Below are positions 1-11,600 of a stretch of DNA of 64,000 bases, in pieces. The position numbers and the translations under genes are program-made. The notes under the pieces are model-generated. The model saw only the letters and a program-made list of their open reading frames with translations. It was not told where the DNA came from and ran no database searches. Numbering within the stretch: the first letter of the stretch is position 1; every line of letters begins with the position of its first letter. Origin of the DNA: Diatrype stigma (taxonomy: Eukaryota; Ascomycota; Sordariomycetes; Xylariales; Diatrypaceae); contig JAKJXP020000009.1 of assembly GCA_022225965.2 (NCBI GenBank), positions 1-64,000 on the forward strand, in the 5' to 3' direction.

Positions 1-172
1 GGGGGGCGAGAGTCGGTGTTGACCCGTGAAACCCGAGAAGAAAGACATTGGTTGGCTTGCCTGACGTAGCCTCTCTTTCAACTCTGGACCAGCTGTCCCG
101 TCTGAGATTATCAACTCCAATGGTTTTTTCCCCTTTTCACGCGGTCCTATCCAGTCCATGCAATTTACGAAG

Positions 173-1161
173 TTACTTGGTAAATACGCCAAGCTCGTGG
201 GGAAGGCAATGGAACCACTGCACCTCAGGAGGCTGGCCGACATCTACGCGCGTCCATGGGCCAGCTTCTCTGAGCCATATAGCAGTCGGGCGACATAGCT
301 GACAACCGCCGATGAAAAACGGCCAAACGAGATTGACAAACCCTATTGGTCTCTGATTAACCATCTTTTCTGAAAGGGATTGGCGTGCGCGCGCGATCGC
401 TTACTTTGGTAGCCTTTCATGTACCAGCTATGGTCACATTTCACGTGTTCATACACGTACCACCGCCCACCCTCTTTCAGATATCCATAGAGCTCCCTAA
501 TGTTCTTCTCCGGTTCCGGGATGCTGCATAGACACAGGATCGACACGATGCAGTCGACAGATCCCTTCTCGATGCGGCCGTCCCATTTCTTGGGGTTGTC
601 AAGGTCTTCGATGCCCACGGGCACGATCTGGTAGATGTCCTCCAGGCCTGCCTTCTCGACGTGTCGCTGTATGCTGGCGTGCTGGTCCCGGTTCGGCTCG
701 ACGCCGTACACGCGCGTGACTTTTTGGCGCCGGCTCTTGTTGGGAGCAGCCTCCCCGGTCCCGGTCTTGCTCCTACCCTCACCCTCACCCGGCACCTGGT
801 GGAGATGCCGGTTCGAGAAGATGTCGACCCAATACCCGGAGCCAGCCCCGATTTCGAGGACGGTGCCCCCGATGCCGGGACCGGTCGCCTCGTCGACGAC
901 CTTGCCGCCGCTCGTGCGCCCTTCCAGCAGCGGTATGACGACCCCCTCGCACATCAGCTTCACGTTGGGGCCGACCCAGCCCCAGAACCTGCCGAACCAC
1001 GCGTCGCGCAGCTTCCGTGGCGACATGAGCGTGCGGTACTCGCGCCCACGGATGAGGGAGGCCACCGTACCCGGAAAATCATAGGCAGACTTGGACATGA
1101 AGATCCAAGGGTGGAGAAGTCCCGAGAGAACCTCCAAAGTGCGTCTGATGAAGTCCGACAT
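173..1161 (-). CDS. METTL7-like SAM-dependent methyltransferase, two exons
   Basis: Predicted class I S-adenosylmethionine-dependent methyltransferase of the METTL7/TMT1 type; the substrate cannot be read from sequence. Exons are 1161-405 and 342-173 and encode 308 aa. The intron (343-404, 62 nt) has a GTAAGC donor and a CAATAG acceptor and joins in phase 1 to read YQRFVNLVWPFFIGGC, which fits the family's C-terminal half. Without splicing the frame would stop early after GYQSKRS. The SAM-binding motif I is VLEIGAGSGY at residues 101-110, followed by an acidic GVEPN strand and the SILCLCSIPEPEKNIREL motif. The C-terminus (WLREAGPWTRVDVGQPP) is family-typical. The start is the ATG at 1161; the frame extends 8 codons further upstream only to a GTG. 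The N-terminal about 30 residues are mildly hydrophobic and may associate with membrane. It lies on the same strand as SCJ1, about 1.3 kb downstream of it. The family is secure; the function is generic. Confidence 0.87.
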
Positions 1162-2468
1162 GACGAGGGATCGGAAGAAATACACTGAAGCAATGGTCGG
1201 TCCAGTCCACTATTGTCTGTCCTATACTTGGCTGCTTGATGCTCTGATGAGCATCTAGTAGTTAGGGGTAGATGCCGGAAACCGAAACCAAGTGCCCTCG
1301 CCCATGTGAAATTTTATGGTAGGAAAAGGAGGCAACTTCGAATAAGCACACCATGCGGGGAGAAGACACCTTTTATAAGTCCCGCACTTGGAATTAGTGG
1401 AGACCCAAAGGCGGCTTGAAGGATTGAAGTCGGCCGTACTCGTTGTGATAGAGGTATCATGATGGTTTTCACGTGAAACCACACCTAGTACTTATGCACC
1501 ATCTTGGAAATAAGACAGCTTTTGTGCTACATGCAAAGAAGCCATTTTGCTTGATACTGCTTTTGCCATTAATCAGACCTTTATGCATGGAGTAGAGGAG
1601 TCGATAGTTGGATTACTTTGTGAGGCTATCAGCATTATATAAGCTAGTCAGGGGCTGATAAAAGATCTGACAACAGCTGTCTGGTGTACTTGGCCCTAAT
1701 CCGAGGTGGCCTGTCCAAGTTTCCGTATAATAGTGCCCAACCTTGAAGAAGTTGTCGAAAAGAGCAGGCACGGTAAGGGCTTTGTATTTCTTCCATTGAA
1801 GCTCGGGAGGCCCCAATAACTTCGTGGGCCTGTCTTGTATCTGTGCTCATAAAGCCGCATTCTATATCTTCTCGATGCAACCCCTTCCTCCACTAGCTGT
1901 GCTGCCTGTCTTGGCATATCGATACCAAGCACAAAAGCTCGAGCGAAATAAACTGATAAGCCACCCAGCTAAAAAGGGGCGTGGCTGCTGCCATTAGATG
2001 CCCATCCAGCTCCCACGAGTCTGTCATTCTATAGTTAGCTATGAAGAAAACCCCCCTCCCCGCTAGCGTATCAAAGGATGAGACTGTCTCCATGTGATAC
2101 TATGACTGCGGCGATGTGAACTTCATGCCGGTGACATGTCTCCTACGTGGGATAAGCCGGGGCTGTCCGTTGGTTTGCTGTAAGATCTATCCGCTGGGAT
2201 ACAGACATTAGCCGGTACCTAGTTTTTCATTGTCCATCCTATCTAAGTATCCAGGGTACGTTGATAACCACCCATGGTTTGAAGGGTGATCGCAGATCGA
2301 CTATGCCTAGGTAGGCATTTGGCCATCGACTAAGCGAGCTGAGCACAAAGGATGCTATTCGGGGAAAACGGGGATAGCAAAAGAAGGAGAAGAGAACAAA
2401 ATACAATAAATAAGTCATGTCTTATATTGCACGATCCTTCTATGAGTCTAGCTTGATATTATCATTCA
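1162..2468. other. Intergenic spacer between methyltransferase and SCJ1
   Basis: This spacer holds the promoter of the methyltransferase gene and the 3' flank of SCJ1, both on the minus strand. Short overlapping minus-strand frames between 1644 and 2093 show no recognisable domain and no consistent splice joins. I see nothing else in it. Confidence 0.6.
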
Positions 2469-3869
2469 TCACAATTCATCCTTCTTCGTATCTTGCCCTT
2501 GGCCGGCATCGCCCGACGGCTCCTCAAGGTCCGGCCTCCCGCTGTCCTTGTGGAGGTCGATGTTGTACTTCCCCCGCCACTTCTCCCACACGGTCCAGAA
2601 CTCCTTCTGCATGTCGGACTCCATCTGGTCGGGCAGCACGACTGCGTACTCGACGTACAGCTTGCCGAACTTGGTCTCGTGGTAGACGGAGTCGCCGTGC
2701 TCGTCCCACACGGGCATGCCCTCGCCCTCGACGGTGTCGACGTGGCCCGGCTGGACGACCTCGCCGCGCGGGCGGCCCAGGCGCACGACGTGGCCGTCGA
2801 GGTGGGTCAGGTTGCGGGTCCAGTCGCCCATCCAGGCCTCGCGCAGGGACAGGACCTCGCGCCAGAACAGGTCGTCGCCCTTGCGGCGGAAGAAGGCGCC
2901 GTCGACGCGGTCGGGGTTGTCGTCGGGGTCGGGCTCCTTCTCGACGAGCGTGACGTGCAGGTCGCCGGCGATGTAGTCGGGGCTGGCGTCGGCCTCGTTC
3001 TCGTAGACGACCTGGGCGCCGGCGGCGACGCCGCGGTCGATCTTGAGCGACACGGTCGTCGGCTTGCGCAGGACGCGGGCGCCGGCGCACACGGGGCACT
3101 TGTGCTTGATGGTCTTGCCGCGCCCGCCGCACGCGTCGCACTGCGTCTGGATCTGCTGGAACATGCCCGGGGCGAGCTGGTGCTTGATGATGCGCACGCC
3201 GTGCCCGCCGCAGTGGCGGCACGTCTCGACGACGCCGTCGGCCGAGCCCGTCCCGTCGCACTCCTCGCAGATCTGCTGCTTGTCCCACTGGAACTCCGTG
3301 TCCATGCCGTTGTAGAAGTCGCGCAGCGAGATGCCCACCCGGATCTCCTGGTCGCGCCCGCGCGGCGTGCCCCGCTGGTAGTGGCCCCCGCCCCCGAAGA
3401 AGCGGCTGAACAGGTCGAACGGGTCGTGGTGGCCGCGGGCCCCCGCGCCGCCCTGCTGCCGCTGCTTCAGGCCGTCGTGCCCGTACTTGTCGTAGATCTT
3501 GCGCATCTCCGGGTCGATCAGCGCCTCGTAGGCCTCGGCGACTTCGACGAACTTGCCCTCGGCGGTTGTGTCGCCCCTGGATAGTGGTGGAAGAAGAAAA
3601 CGCGTGTTAGTCGGGGGGACGGGGGGACGGACAAGGACGACACGGGCTAACTCGCGGCGGGAAATGGGGTGATCGGTAAACGATGGAGGAAAGACTCACG
3701 GGTTCTTGTCGGGGTGGTATTTCTTGCTGAGCTGTCGATACGCCGACTTGATCTGCTTGTCGCTGGCCTGGCGGTCTATGCCAAGCACTTTGTAGTAGTC
3801 TTCGGCGCAGAGGACGAGCTGCACCAACCCGAGGCAGAGGAGCAGCAGAGCTGCCCCGCGAAATAACAT
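2469..3869 (-). CDS. SCJ1: SCJ1: ER-lumen DnaJ (Hsp40) co-chaperone with KDEL retention signal
   Basis: Type I J-protein of the endoplasmic reticulum lumen. It stimulates the ATPase of the Hsp70 Kar2/BiP and helps fold and degrade secretory proteins. Exons are 3869-3700 and 3576-2469 (intron 123 nt, GTGAGT donor, ATCCAG acceptor, phase 2) and give 425 aa. A signal peptide covers residues 1-22 (hydrophobic core [13 protein letters not shown]). The J domain follows directly (EDYYKVLGI), with HPD at 52-54. A short Gly-rich stretch ([11 protein letters not shown]) precedes four zinc-binding repeats: [24 protein letters not shown] and CPVCAGAR. The substrate-binding C-domain follows and the protein ends in KDEL. 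Length and order match the SCJ1 family. Codon third positions are almost all G or C, so the opposite strand carries a long spurious open frame. The gene faces PRP2 across an 888 bp shared promoter. Confidence 0.97.
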
Positions 3870-4757
3870 CTTGCCAGCCTAAGCCAAAATAACCGGCAAT
3901 TCGAACAGGTCCAGAGTCTGAGCCGCGGGCGGGCTAGTCGAGGATATGTTTAGGTGTTCGAGACAGGGCTATGATGGAGATAGCGGCAGCATAGGGGCGG
4001 ACGGGACACTTGACAGCGACCTTCTCAATGGAAAGGCTGTCCTTTTACACATTAGTAGACAGGCCAGCTACAAAGTAATTTCAAGACGAGGGGCTGGTTT
4101 TGCGTCAACTTCCACTATATACCAAGGTAGGTAGATAGTTTGCAGTTGCAATTCAAGATAATTGGTTCTTAACTGGAAACAGCTTCCCTCGAGATATCGT
4201 CAACGTGTTAACTAAAACGACATCAATTGAGCTGAACTTAAAGAGATAAGATAAGACAAACGTCACTAGAAGCTTGGCAAAGGAAGCTAAGACAAGCTAA
4301 GGCTATGATTGGGCAGATTGGTCTCGAAGCGGAAAGCTCCAGTTATCCAAGTAACTACCGTATTCAAGTATCGGGGGATGTTGTACGCCACTGAAGCTCC
4401 ACTACAAGATGACCTGGACTGCCTGGACTGCCTGGACTGCTGGGGGTGCGTTGGAGAGGCTGAAGGTTCGCTGAGAATCTCGGCATCTCGGTATCATCAA
4501 CTGGAACTTCGACCTTGCCTTGACTTTGGGAAATCGCAACTGTCTAAGTATCCAACGAGCCTGGCTTCAAGGTTCGCAAATAACAAACCATTTGACCAAC
4601 GTCATCGCGCAATCTGCTTTTACTTACCCGGCTATGTGGTTTTGAGAAGCACGCTGTCTATTCCCGTTCGTTGCTACTGGACCGGTCTACCTACTAGGCT
4701 GCTGGTCGAAGCACTCTCCCTTCTACGCGACCAACATCCTCGACATTGACAGCTGCC
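3870..4757. promoter_or_regulatory. Divergent promoter region between SCJ1 and PRP2
   Basis: The two genes are transcribed away from each other, so these 888 bp must hold both promoters and leaders. An ACGTG core, the kind bound by bZIP factors including the unfolded-protein-response factor Hac1, occurs at 4203-4207, but one such short match is weak evidence. A 10-bp unit (GCCTGGACTG) is repeated about three times in tandem near 4410-4440. No clear TATA box was identified. Confidence 0.5.
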
Positions 4758-7700
4758 ATGAGTGCTAAACGTTACGCGTTTGTCCCCATGGGAGACGAGG
4801 AGGTTGGGCCTCAGAAAGTAGAGAAAGACAAGAAAAGACGGAAACACCGGCATCGTGAAGATGACTCCGATCGCAAACCGCGCCATGCCCGAAGCCGTAG
4901 CCGCTCACCGCGCCGCGAATCGCACAAGCATCGACCTAAAGCATTGAGACAGCGCGGCGATGACAACGACGATGATCGTTGGGGTGATGAGGAGGAGCCC
5001 GAGTCTCTAGTTCCGGCCGATGACGAACCAGAGTTCAAAGAGTCAGCTTCCAAGCGCGTGAAGTTCAGCCACGACGACGATGATCGCAAGGATGGCGACG
5101 AGCGCGGTAATGACTCTGATTCTGATGCAGCTCGCGATCGAGCAGAAAGGGAGGCGTTTTCCAAGCGCCTGAAGGAACGCGACGAAGGAAAATCCAAGAA
5201 ATCCGACAACAACAACAAGGGTAATAAGGAACGTCAACGATTAGCCGAAGACCTCGCCTCGAACCGAGCCGCTATGCCAGACCTACGCCAGCGATCGCGC
5301 CAGGACTATCTCAAGAAGCGAGAGGCAGAGCGGCTAGCTTTACTGCGGAAACAAGTGGCTGAGGAGACGGCGGAACTGCGAAGCGGTATACGGCTGTCGG
5401 AAAAAGAAAAGGCAGAGTTTGCAAAGAACCGAGAGATATTACGCCTTGCTGAAGAGCGTTTGCGCATCGACGACCACCGCGATGGCTACTACATGCCCGA
5501 AGATTACATCACCGAGAAAGGCAAGATCGATAAGAAGCGGAAAGAGGATGCGCTATACAAGCGCTACGTGGAAAGGGACGAATACGGTCAGGAGAAGTTC
5601 GTCACGGAACATGAAGAATGGGAACGGGAACAAGCACAAAAAGCGAAAGCGCAAATCAATCGTGCCGAGCGCGAGTACGAAGGCGACTATGAACTGCTCC
5701 TCGATGAAGATCAGTTCATACAGTGGAGCCACGACACGACGTTGGCTGGCGAGGGCAAAACATTGACCAAAGAACAGCGGTTCTTAGATGCTCAGATAGA
5801 AGCTGCTGAGAAGAAGGCGCTGTCCATTCAGGAGACCCGAAAGAGTCTACCTATCTTCGCTTACAGGGACGAGTTCATTGCTGCCCTTGAGCAGCATCAG
5901 ATCCTTATCATTGTTGGCGAAACCGGTAGCGGGAAAACCACCCAACTGCCGCAATATCTACATGAGGCAGGCTACACGAAAGACGGCCTCAAGGTTGGCT
6001 GTACTCAGCCCCGAAGAGTTGCAGCCATGAGCGTAGCTGCTCGAGTTGCAGATGAAATGGGAGTAAAGGTCGGTAACGAGGTTGGCTACTCCATCCGGTT
6101 CGAAGACAACACGAGCGACAAGACGATACTGAAGTACATGACTGATGGCATGTTGCTACGTGAATTCATGACGGAACCGGATCTTGCCGGGTACTCAGCA
6201 TTGATGATTGACGAAGCCCACGAAAGAACTGTTCATACAGATATCTTGTTAGCCCTAGTCAAGGATCTGTCAAGGGAACGGCCGGATCTGAAACTCCTAA
6301 TATCTTCTGCTACAATGAATGCGGAGAAGTTCGCTAACTACTTCGACGATGCTCCGATTTTCAACATTCCCGGCCGGAGATACCCTGTCGACATCTACTA
6401 TACTCCTGCACCAGAAGCAAACTACCTGGCTGCTGCCATTACTACCGTTTTCCAAATCCACACCACACAGGGCAGTGGTGACATCTTGGTATTTTTGACA
6501 GGTCAAGATGAGATTGAGGCGGCGGAACTGGAACTTACGGAAACGGCAAGGAAGCTAGGCAACCGTGTGAAGGAGCTCATTATATGTCCTATTTACGCAA
6601 ACCTGCCTTCGGATTTACAATCGAAGATCTTCGAACCTACCCCGCCAAATTCTCGCAAAGTTGTACTAGCAACCAACATTGCCGAGACGAGTTTAACCAT
6701 CGACGGCATTGTGTATGTTATAGATCCAGGTTACGTCAAGGAAAATGTGTTTAATCCAACGACCGGAATGTCAAACCTTATAGTCGTACCGTGTTCTCGG
6801 GCCTCTGCCAACCAGCGGAGTGGCCGAGCCGGTCGTGTAGGTCCTGGAAAGTGCTTCCGCCTCTACACCAAATACGCCTACTTCAACGAAATGGACGAGT
6901 CGACAACCCCCGAGATCCAACGCACTAACCTCAACGGCATCGTCTTACTTCTAAAGTCTCTGGGCATCAACCAGCTTCTGGAGTTCGAGTTCATGGACCC
7001 GCCACCTACAGAGTCCCTGATCGGGGCTCTCAACCAGCTGTTCGCCCTCCAGGCATTGAACCACAAAGGAGAGTTGACGAAGGTGGGGCGGCAGATGGCC
7101 GAGTTCCCGACCGACCCGATGCTCGCCAAGGCCGTGCTGTCCGCGGACAAGTACAAGTGCGTCGACGAGGTGCTGTCGATCGTGTCGATGCTCAGCGAGG
7201 CCTCGGCGCTGTTCTTCCGGCCCAAGGACAAGAAGATCCACGCGGACAGCGCGCGCAACCGCTTCACCGTCAAGGAGGGCGGCGACCACCTGACGCTCCT
7301 CAACATCTGGAACCAGTGGGTGGAGAGCGACTTCTCGCCGGTGTGGGCGCGCGAGAACTTCCTGCAGCAGCGGTCGCTGACCCGGGCGCGCGACGTGCGC
7401 GACCAGCTGGCGAAGCTGTGCGAGCGGGTCGAGGTGGCGCCCTCGTCGAGCGGGGCGGCGAACCTGGAGCCGATCCAGAAGGCGCTCACGGCCGGCTTCT
7501 TCCCCAACGCGGCCGTCATGCAGCGCGACGGCACCAGCTACCGCACCATCAAGAACAACACCACCGTCTGGCTCCACCCCAGCTCCGTCCTCATGAAGTC
7601 CGACCCCCCCGAGAAGACGGTCCTCTACCACGAGCTCGTCCAGACCACCAAGGAGTACATGCGCAGCTGCATGCCCATCCAGCGCCGCTGGCTCGCCGAG

Positions 7701-7781
7701 GTCGCCCCCCACTTCCACAAGCGCAAGGACATCGAGGACCTCGACGACCGGAAGCGCATGCCGAAGCAGCAGGGGAAATAG
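4758..7781 (+). CDS. PRP2: PRP2/DHX16: DEAH-box pre-mRNA splicing helicase
   Basis: ATP-dependent RNA helicase of the spliceosome that remodels the activated Bact complex before the first transesterification (Prp2 in yeast, DHX16 in animals, cdc28 in fission yeast). It is an intronless 1,007-aa frame. The start is the ATG at 4758 (MSAKRYAF); the frame extends four codons upstream only to a TTG. The N-terminal about 180 residues are charged and RS-like. Next come a coiled-coil-rich segment and the DHX16-specific block [20 protein letters not shown], which separates it from Prp16, Prp22 and Prp43. Helicase motifs are GETGSGKT from residue 387, DEAH from 485, SAT, and [14 protein letters not shown]2 and OB-fold regions follow. 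The C-terminus ([19 protein letters not shown]) is Prp2-like. Codon usage shifts abruptly to near-total G/C third positions from about 7050 onward (see findings). It converges with the DUF3824-type gene. Confidence 0.97.
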   Translation: MSAKRYAFVPMGDEEVGPQKVEKDKKRRKHRHREDDSDRKPRHARSRSRSPRRESHKHRPKALRQRGDDNDDDRWGDEEEPESLVPADDEPEFKESASKRVKFSHDDDDRKDGDERGNDSDSDAARDRAEREAFSKRLKERDEGKSKKSDNNNKGNKERQRLAEDLASNRAAMPDLRQRSRQDYLKKREAERLALLRKQVAEETAELRSGIRLSEKEKAEFAKNREILRLAEERLRIDDHRDGYYMPEDYITEKGKIDKKRKEDALYKRYVERDEYGQEKFVTEHEEWEREQAQKAKAQINRAEREYEGDYELLLDEDQFIQWSHDTTLAGEGKTLTKEQRFLDAQIEAAEKKALSIQETRKSLPIFAYRDEFIAALEQHQILIIVGETGSGKTTQLPQYLHEAGYTKDGLKVGCTQPRRVAAMSVAARVADEMGVKVGNEVGYSIRFEDNTSDKTILKYMTDGMLLREFMTEPDLAGYSALMIDEAHERTVHTDILLALVKDLSRERPDLKLLISSATMNAEKFANYFDDAPIFNIPGRRYPVDIYYTPAPEANYLAAAITTVFQIHTTQGSGDILVFLTGQDEIEAAELELTETARKLGNRVKELIICPIYANLPSDLQSKIFEPTPPNSRKVVLATNIAETSLTIDGIVYVIDPGYVKENVFNPTTGMSNLIVVPCSRASANQRSGRAGRVGPGKCFRLYTKYAYFNEMDESTTPEIQRTNLNGIVLLLKSLGINQLLEFEFMDPPPTESLIGALNQLFALQALNHKGELTKVGRQMAEFPTDPMLAKAVLSADKYKCVDEVLSIVSMLSEASALFFRPKDKKIHADSARNRFTVKEGGDHLTLLNIWNQWVESDFSPVWARENFLQQRSLTRARDVRDQLAKLCERVEVAPSSSGAANLEPIQKALTAGFFPNAAVMQRDGTSYRTIKNNTTVWLHPSSVLMKSDPPEKTVLYHELVQTTKEYMRSCMPIQRRWLAEVAPHFHKRKDIEDLDDRKRMPKQQGK

Positions 7782-8663
7782 GCGGGTGCAGGAGCAGGAG
7801 CAGGAGCAGGAGCAGGGGGTGAATATGTGGGTGTTGCAACCGGGGAGTAGTAATCGGGTATAATAGGAGATGGCATATTCTCGATGTGGGCATGGATCAG
7901 ATATATATTAGGGGAGGCGCGAGCGGGAACATTACATACCTAAGGTAGAGCGAGGATAGGACAATTTAATGACCACTTACGTGACTAACAGGCTTGTTCC
8001 TTCGTTCATTTGAAACATGCTCTACATCCAACCCAAAACGCTTTTTATCGACGGCTATCGTGAAATTCTAATATATTGCGCTCTTGTGCACACCCTACAT
8101 TTTTTAATGTGCTGTCATACTCATATCTCATCAAGAGTAGACACCGATGTCAAAGAGAAAATAGAGGCAATCAAAAATCAGTCTCAGATGGGCAGTGTGA
8201 TGTGGTAAAGTAGAGTGATAAATGAGTTACGAGAAAAGTGTATCTATCCAAATATAAATCATCAATGAATAAATAAATAAAAAAATTCGTGATATCATCA
8301 TGATCGTCGTGACCGTACCGTCAATCGTCATCATACCAAACCCAGCCGCAACCGGTATACACCTCCTTCGTGTCATGAACTGCAAGTAAACCACCACCAC
8401 CAACCAATGAGGTGATGGAAGTTCCGCTCTCCGCCCCCTTTCGTACCTCCTAGCCAACATCAGACATATGTCGCGTAATATAGTAAAAATGTAGAAATTT
8501 GAGACAACGACCACCACCACAACAACAGACAACGCGTGACTGGGTCTTCCGATAGCCCTCTCTCGTCCGTCCCTTCCCTCACCACATTAGCACTATCTGC
8601 CTCGCACGCACGCTTGCAAGCAAGACCACCCAGAAAAAACGACGGACTCCCCTTCCGACCTAC
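7782..8663. other. Convergent 3' intergenic region of PRP2 and the DUF3824-type gene
   Basis: This is the tail-to-tail spacer between the plus-strand PRP2 and the minus-strand gene that follows. A (GGAGCA)n microsatellite follows the PRP2 stop at about 7788-7817. A/T-rich AATAAATAAATAAA sequence near 8265-8285 could supply polyadenylation signals for PRP2, but it is rather distant. No gene is seen. Confidence 0.5.
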
Positions 8664-11600
8664 TCAGTAATCCGAGTCCGGACTCGGCCCCCTCTTGCTC
8701 TCTCTCCTCCTCCTCCTGCGCCACCGTCGTTGAACCGGGCTCAGGCCTTCCTCACCATCTGATTCGGCAGCACTAGCACCACCAGCATCATCGTCGTTGA
8801 TTCTCGGTCGTTGTTTTTTCGTCTTCTTACCCCTACCGCTCCCACTTCCATTCTCACTATCACCAGAACCCTCTAATGGGGGAAGAAGCCCGCCGCCACC
8901 ACCTTTGAGGACATCGCTCAGCAAGCCGAACCAGCTGGTCCGCCCCTCCAGCACGTCGCCGATCGTGCGCGCGATGTTGTCGACGACCTCGGGGTCCGTG
9001 CCCCCGACGCCCCAGGAGCCGCGCACGCGCCAGCCATCATCGTCATCGTCGTTGTTGTGACCGTGACCGTGACCGTGACCGCGCCGGGAAGGGCGATACT
9101 CGAAGTCGCCCCGCCGGCTCGCCCAGCGCCGCCGAGCGCTGTCATCATCGTCGTCGTCGAGCGGCCGGCCGGACGAATCGAAGCGGTCCGGCAGGACCTC
9201 GACCTCGCCCTCGCCGTCGTTGTTGCCGTCGGAAGCTGACGAGTCACGCCTGCGCCGTCTCGCGAGGGGGCGACGGTCCGACGACGGGTCCGAGCCGGAG
9301 CGCCGCCGCGTGTAGCCGGGGCGTGGCCGGTACTTCTGGGGAAGAAGCGCGACTTGGTCTACTTCCGGCTTCGCGGGGGATGCTGGTTCTGGTTCTGGTT
9401 CTCTTGGCTCTCTCGTTGACGGGTGGGTGGTGCCGGCGCGGTCGGTGGAGGTCTCTTCGCGGTGCCGTCGGAGGGTTTGGGAAGATTTGGGGGAGAGCGG
9501 GATGAATTGGACTTTGGGTGGAGGGGAGTGGGAATGAGAACGGGAGCGAGAGCGGGAGCGGGATCGGGATCGGGAGGTTGGCGGCTCGGGAGCGGGAGCG
9601 GCGACGGGGGAGGATGACCGAGACCGAGACCGAGACGACGAATGGGGCTCATTGCGGGCCCCGTTTAGTGCATCTGTAAACATAATGTCAGTAGCTTGCA
9701 TAGAAATGTCTTCTACGAGCAAAGAGCAGGACAAAACATCGCTCTTTTCTTTTTTTGTCAAAAAACTCAAAGACGCACCCTGCTCACTGCTAGCCGTGCC
9801 CCGAGAAGATTCTTGATGAGGATGATGATGATGGTGGTGGTTGTCATCGAAATGCACGTGATGACTCACATTATCAGGGCCGGGCGGGTAGCCGGCACCG
9901 GGCGGAGGAGGTCCTGGTGGCGGAGGCGGGTAGTTCGTGTAGTCTTGCGGGTTGTAGTGGGCAGGCGGTGGAGGTGGAGGAGGGTAGGCGTTCAGGTTCA
10001 TCGTGGACTGGTTGGAGTGCTGTACGAAATCGCCCGGGCCGGATGGACCGGCTGGGGGTGGTGGTGGACTTGGCATTGTTGCTGCTGGGGGTGGTTGGGG
10101 CACCACTGGTGGAGGAGGATAGTAGGCGCCGCCAGAGGCGTAGTGAGGTGATGGGGGCGCTTCTACATCATAGTCCGTCGGATAGTATGAATCAGGTTCT
10201 GCCTCTTCTTCGTAACCTAGGATCATTTTAGCATGTCATCTCATAGAAAGGGGGGTGGGCTCTTATGCATACGTTGGCGCTGGCGATCCCGAGATCGTTT
10301 AGGTTGGTCCCGGTCCCGAGATCGTCTAGGCCGGTCTCGGTCCCGGTCCCGATCCCGGGATCTATCCCGGAGAGTGTCTCGGCTCCGCTCACGGGATCTT
10401 TCCTCTCGTTTGTGCTCTCGATCCTTGCTCTTCTGGCGGTCCTGGTACTTCTTGAGACCAATAGCAGCGGCTCCTGTCCCGAGGACACCGGCAGCTACCT
10501 GACGTAACCTACTCTGGCTTCTCTTCTTCTTGGCTTCCGGTTCCGACGGCGAAGAAGAGGATCGGTGGCGATGACGATGCCGGTGCCGGCGCTCTTCGGC
10601 CGCCGAGGCGTACTCGTCATGCACGTCATGCAAATCGATGGGTTGGCTACCGTACTCCACGCCGGGAACCACTGGAACCAGGCCTAATTCTCTATCAGCC
10701 GCCGAAGGCCGCATGTGTGGGCTGCGAGTACGAGACCTGGATCTTGATCTTGATAGGCTTCTTGAATGACCGCGACTCCGACTTCGGTCATTACTGTAGT
10801 AAGAATCATCATCTGTTACTTCCTTATCCTTCTTGTGCTCTTTCTTGTCCTTGTGACGTTCCCAGAGCTTGCTGGCTGCGGCACCAGTCAATCCGGCCGC
10901 CGCGATTTCAGCACCTGTTTACAATCAGTGACGGAATTTCTGTGATATTGGGGTCCAAAACTCACCGGTTCGGATACGAGAATGTGACCTGCTTTTACTA
11001 CCTCGCGACTTGGACCTGTAGTGATGTACGAGGCCCGCAACAGCGCTATAATGATAGGTTAGTAATGAGGAACATGGCGGCATTTGTTGCATTGTCACAA
11101 TTGTTTAGTTCAGCATTCATCTGTTTACTTACCTAGTAGCTACCGCAGCTTTAGCAGCACTGGACTTCTTCGACTTCGATTTGCTGCGGGGGCGGCTTCG
11201 TGACCTTGACGAGTAACTCTCGGCAGAGTAGCGGCGTCGAGCGCGCCCGCGGTTGGCCTCTTCTTTCTCAATCCTGTTGTCCTGCATGTACTTGAGTCCG
11301 CCAGCAACAGCAAGAGCGGCAGCACCCTATCATACTGTGTCAGCTTCCACTTGCCAGCAGTATGACTTAAGACTCATAACCGAGGTTTATAGGAGTAAAT
11401 TTCGACAATAAAACACTTACAATAGCGAGGCCAGTCTTTAGCCGACTACGCGACTTGCTCCGATGACCATGTCGGTCATCTTCTTCGTAGTCGTCGTAAT
11501 CTTCATGGCGTTCTTCGTAAGCACTCCGAGCCCGTCGCACTACTTCAGTGCCTAGGGCTCCCAGCGCGGCTCCTGCAAGGACTTTTCTTCCACGTCCGCT

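Noticed and set aside
1644..2093. Overlapping minus-strand ORFs upstream of the methyltransferase
   Set aside because: Three frames overlap without consistent splice joins and match no family.
2493..3584. 363-aa open frame on the plus strand opposite SCJ1
   Set aside because: Val/Leu/Ala-rich antisense shadow produced by G/C-ending codons of SCJ1; no domain.
4746..4757. TTG start for PRP2 (likewise TTG at 16249, GTG at 1185 and GTG at 12785)
   Set aside because: Non-ATG starts are unusual in fungi and an in-frame ATG lies a few codons downstream in each case.
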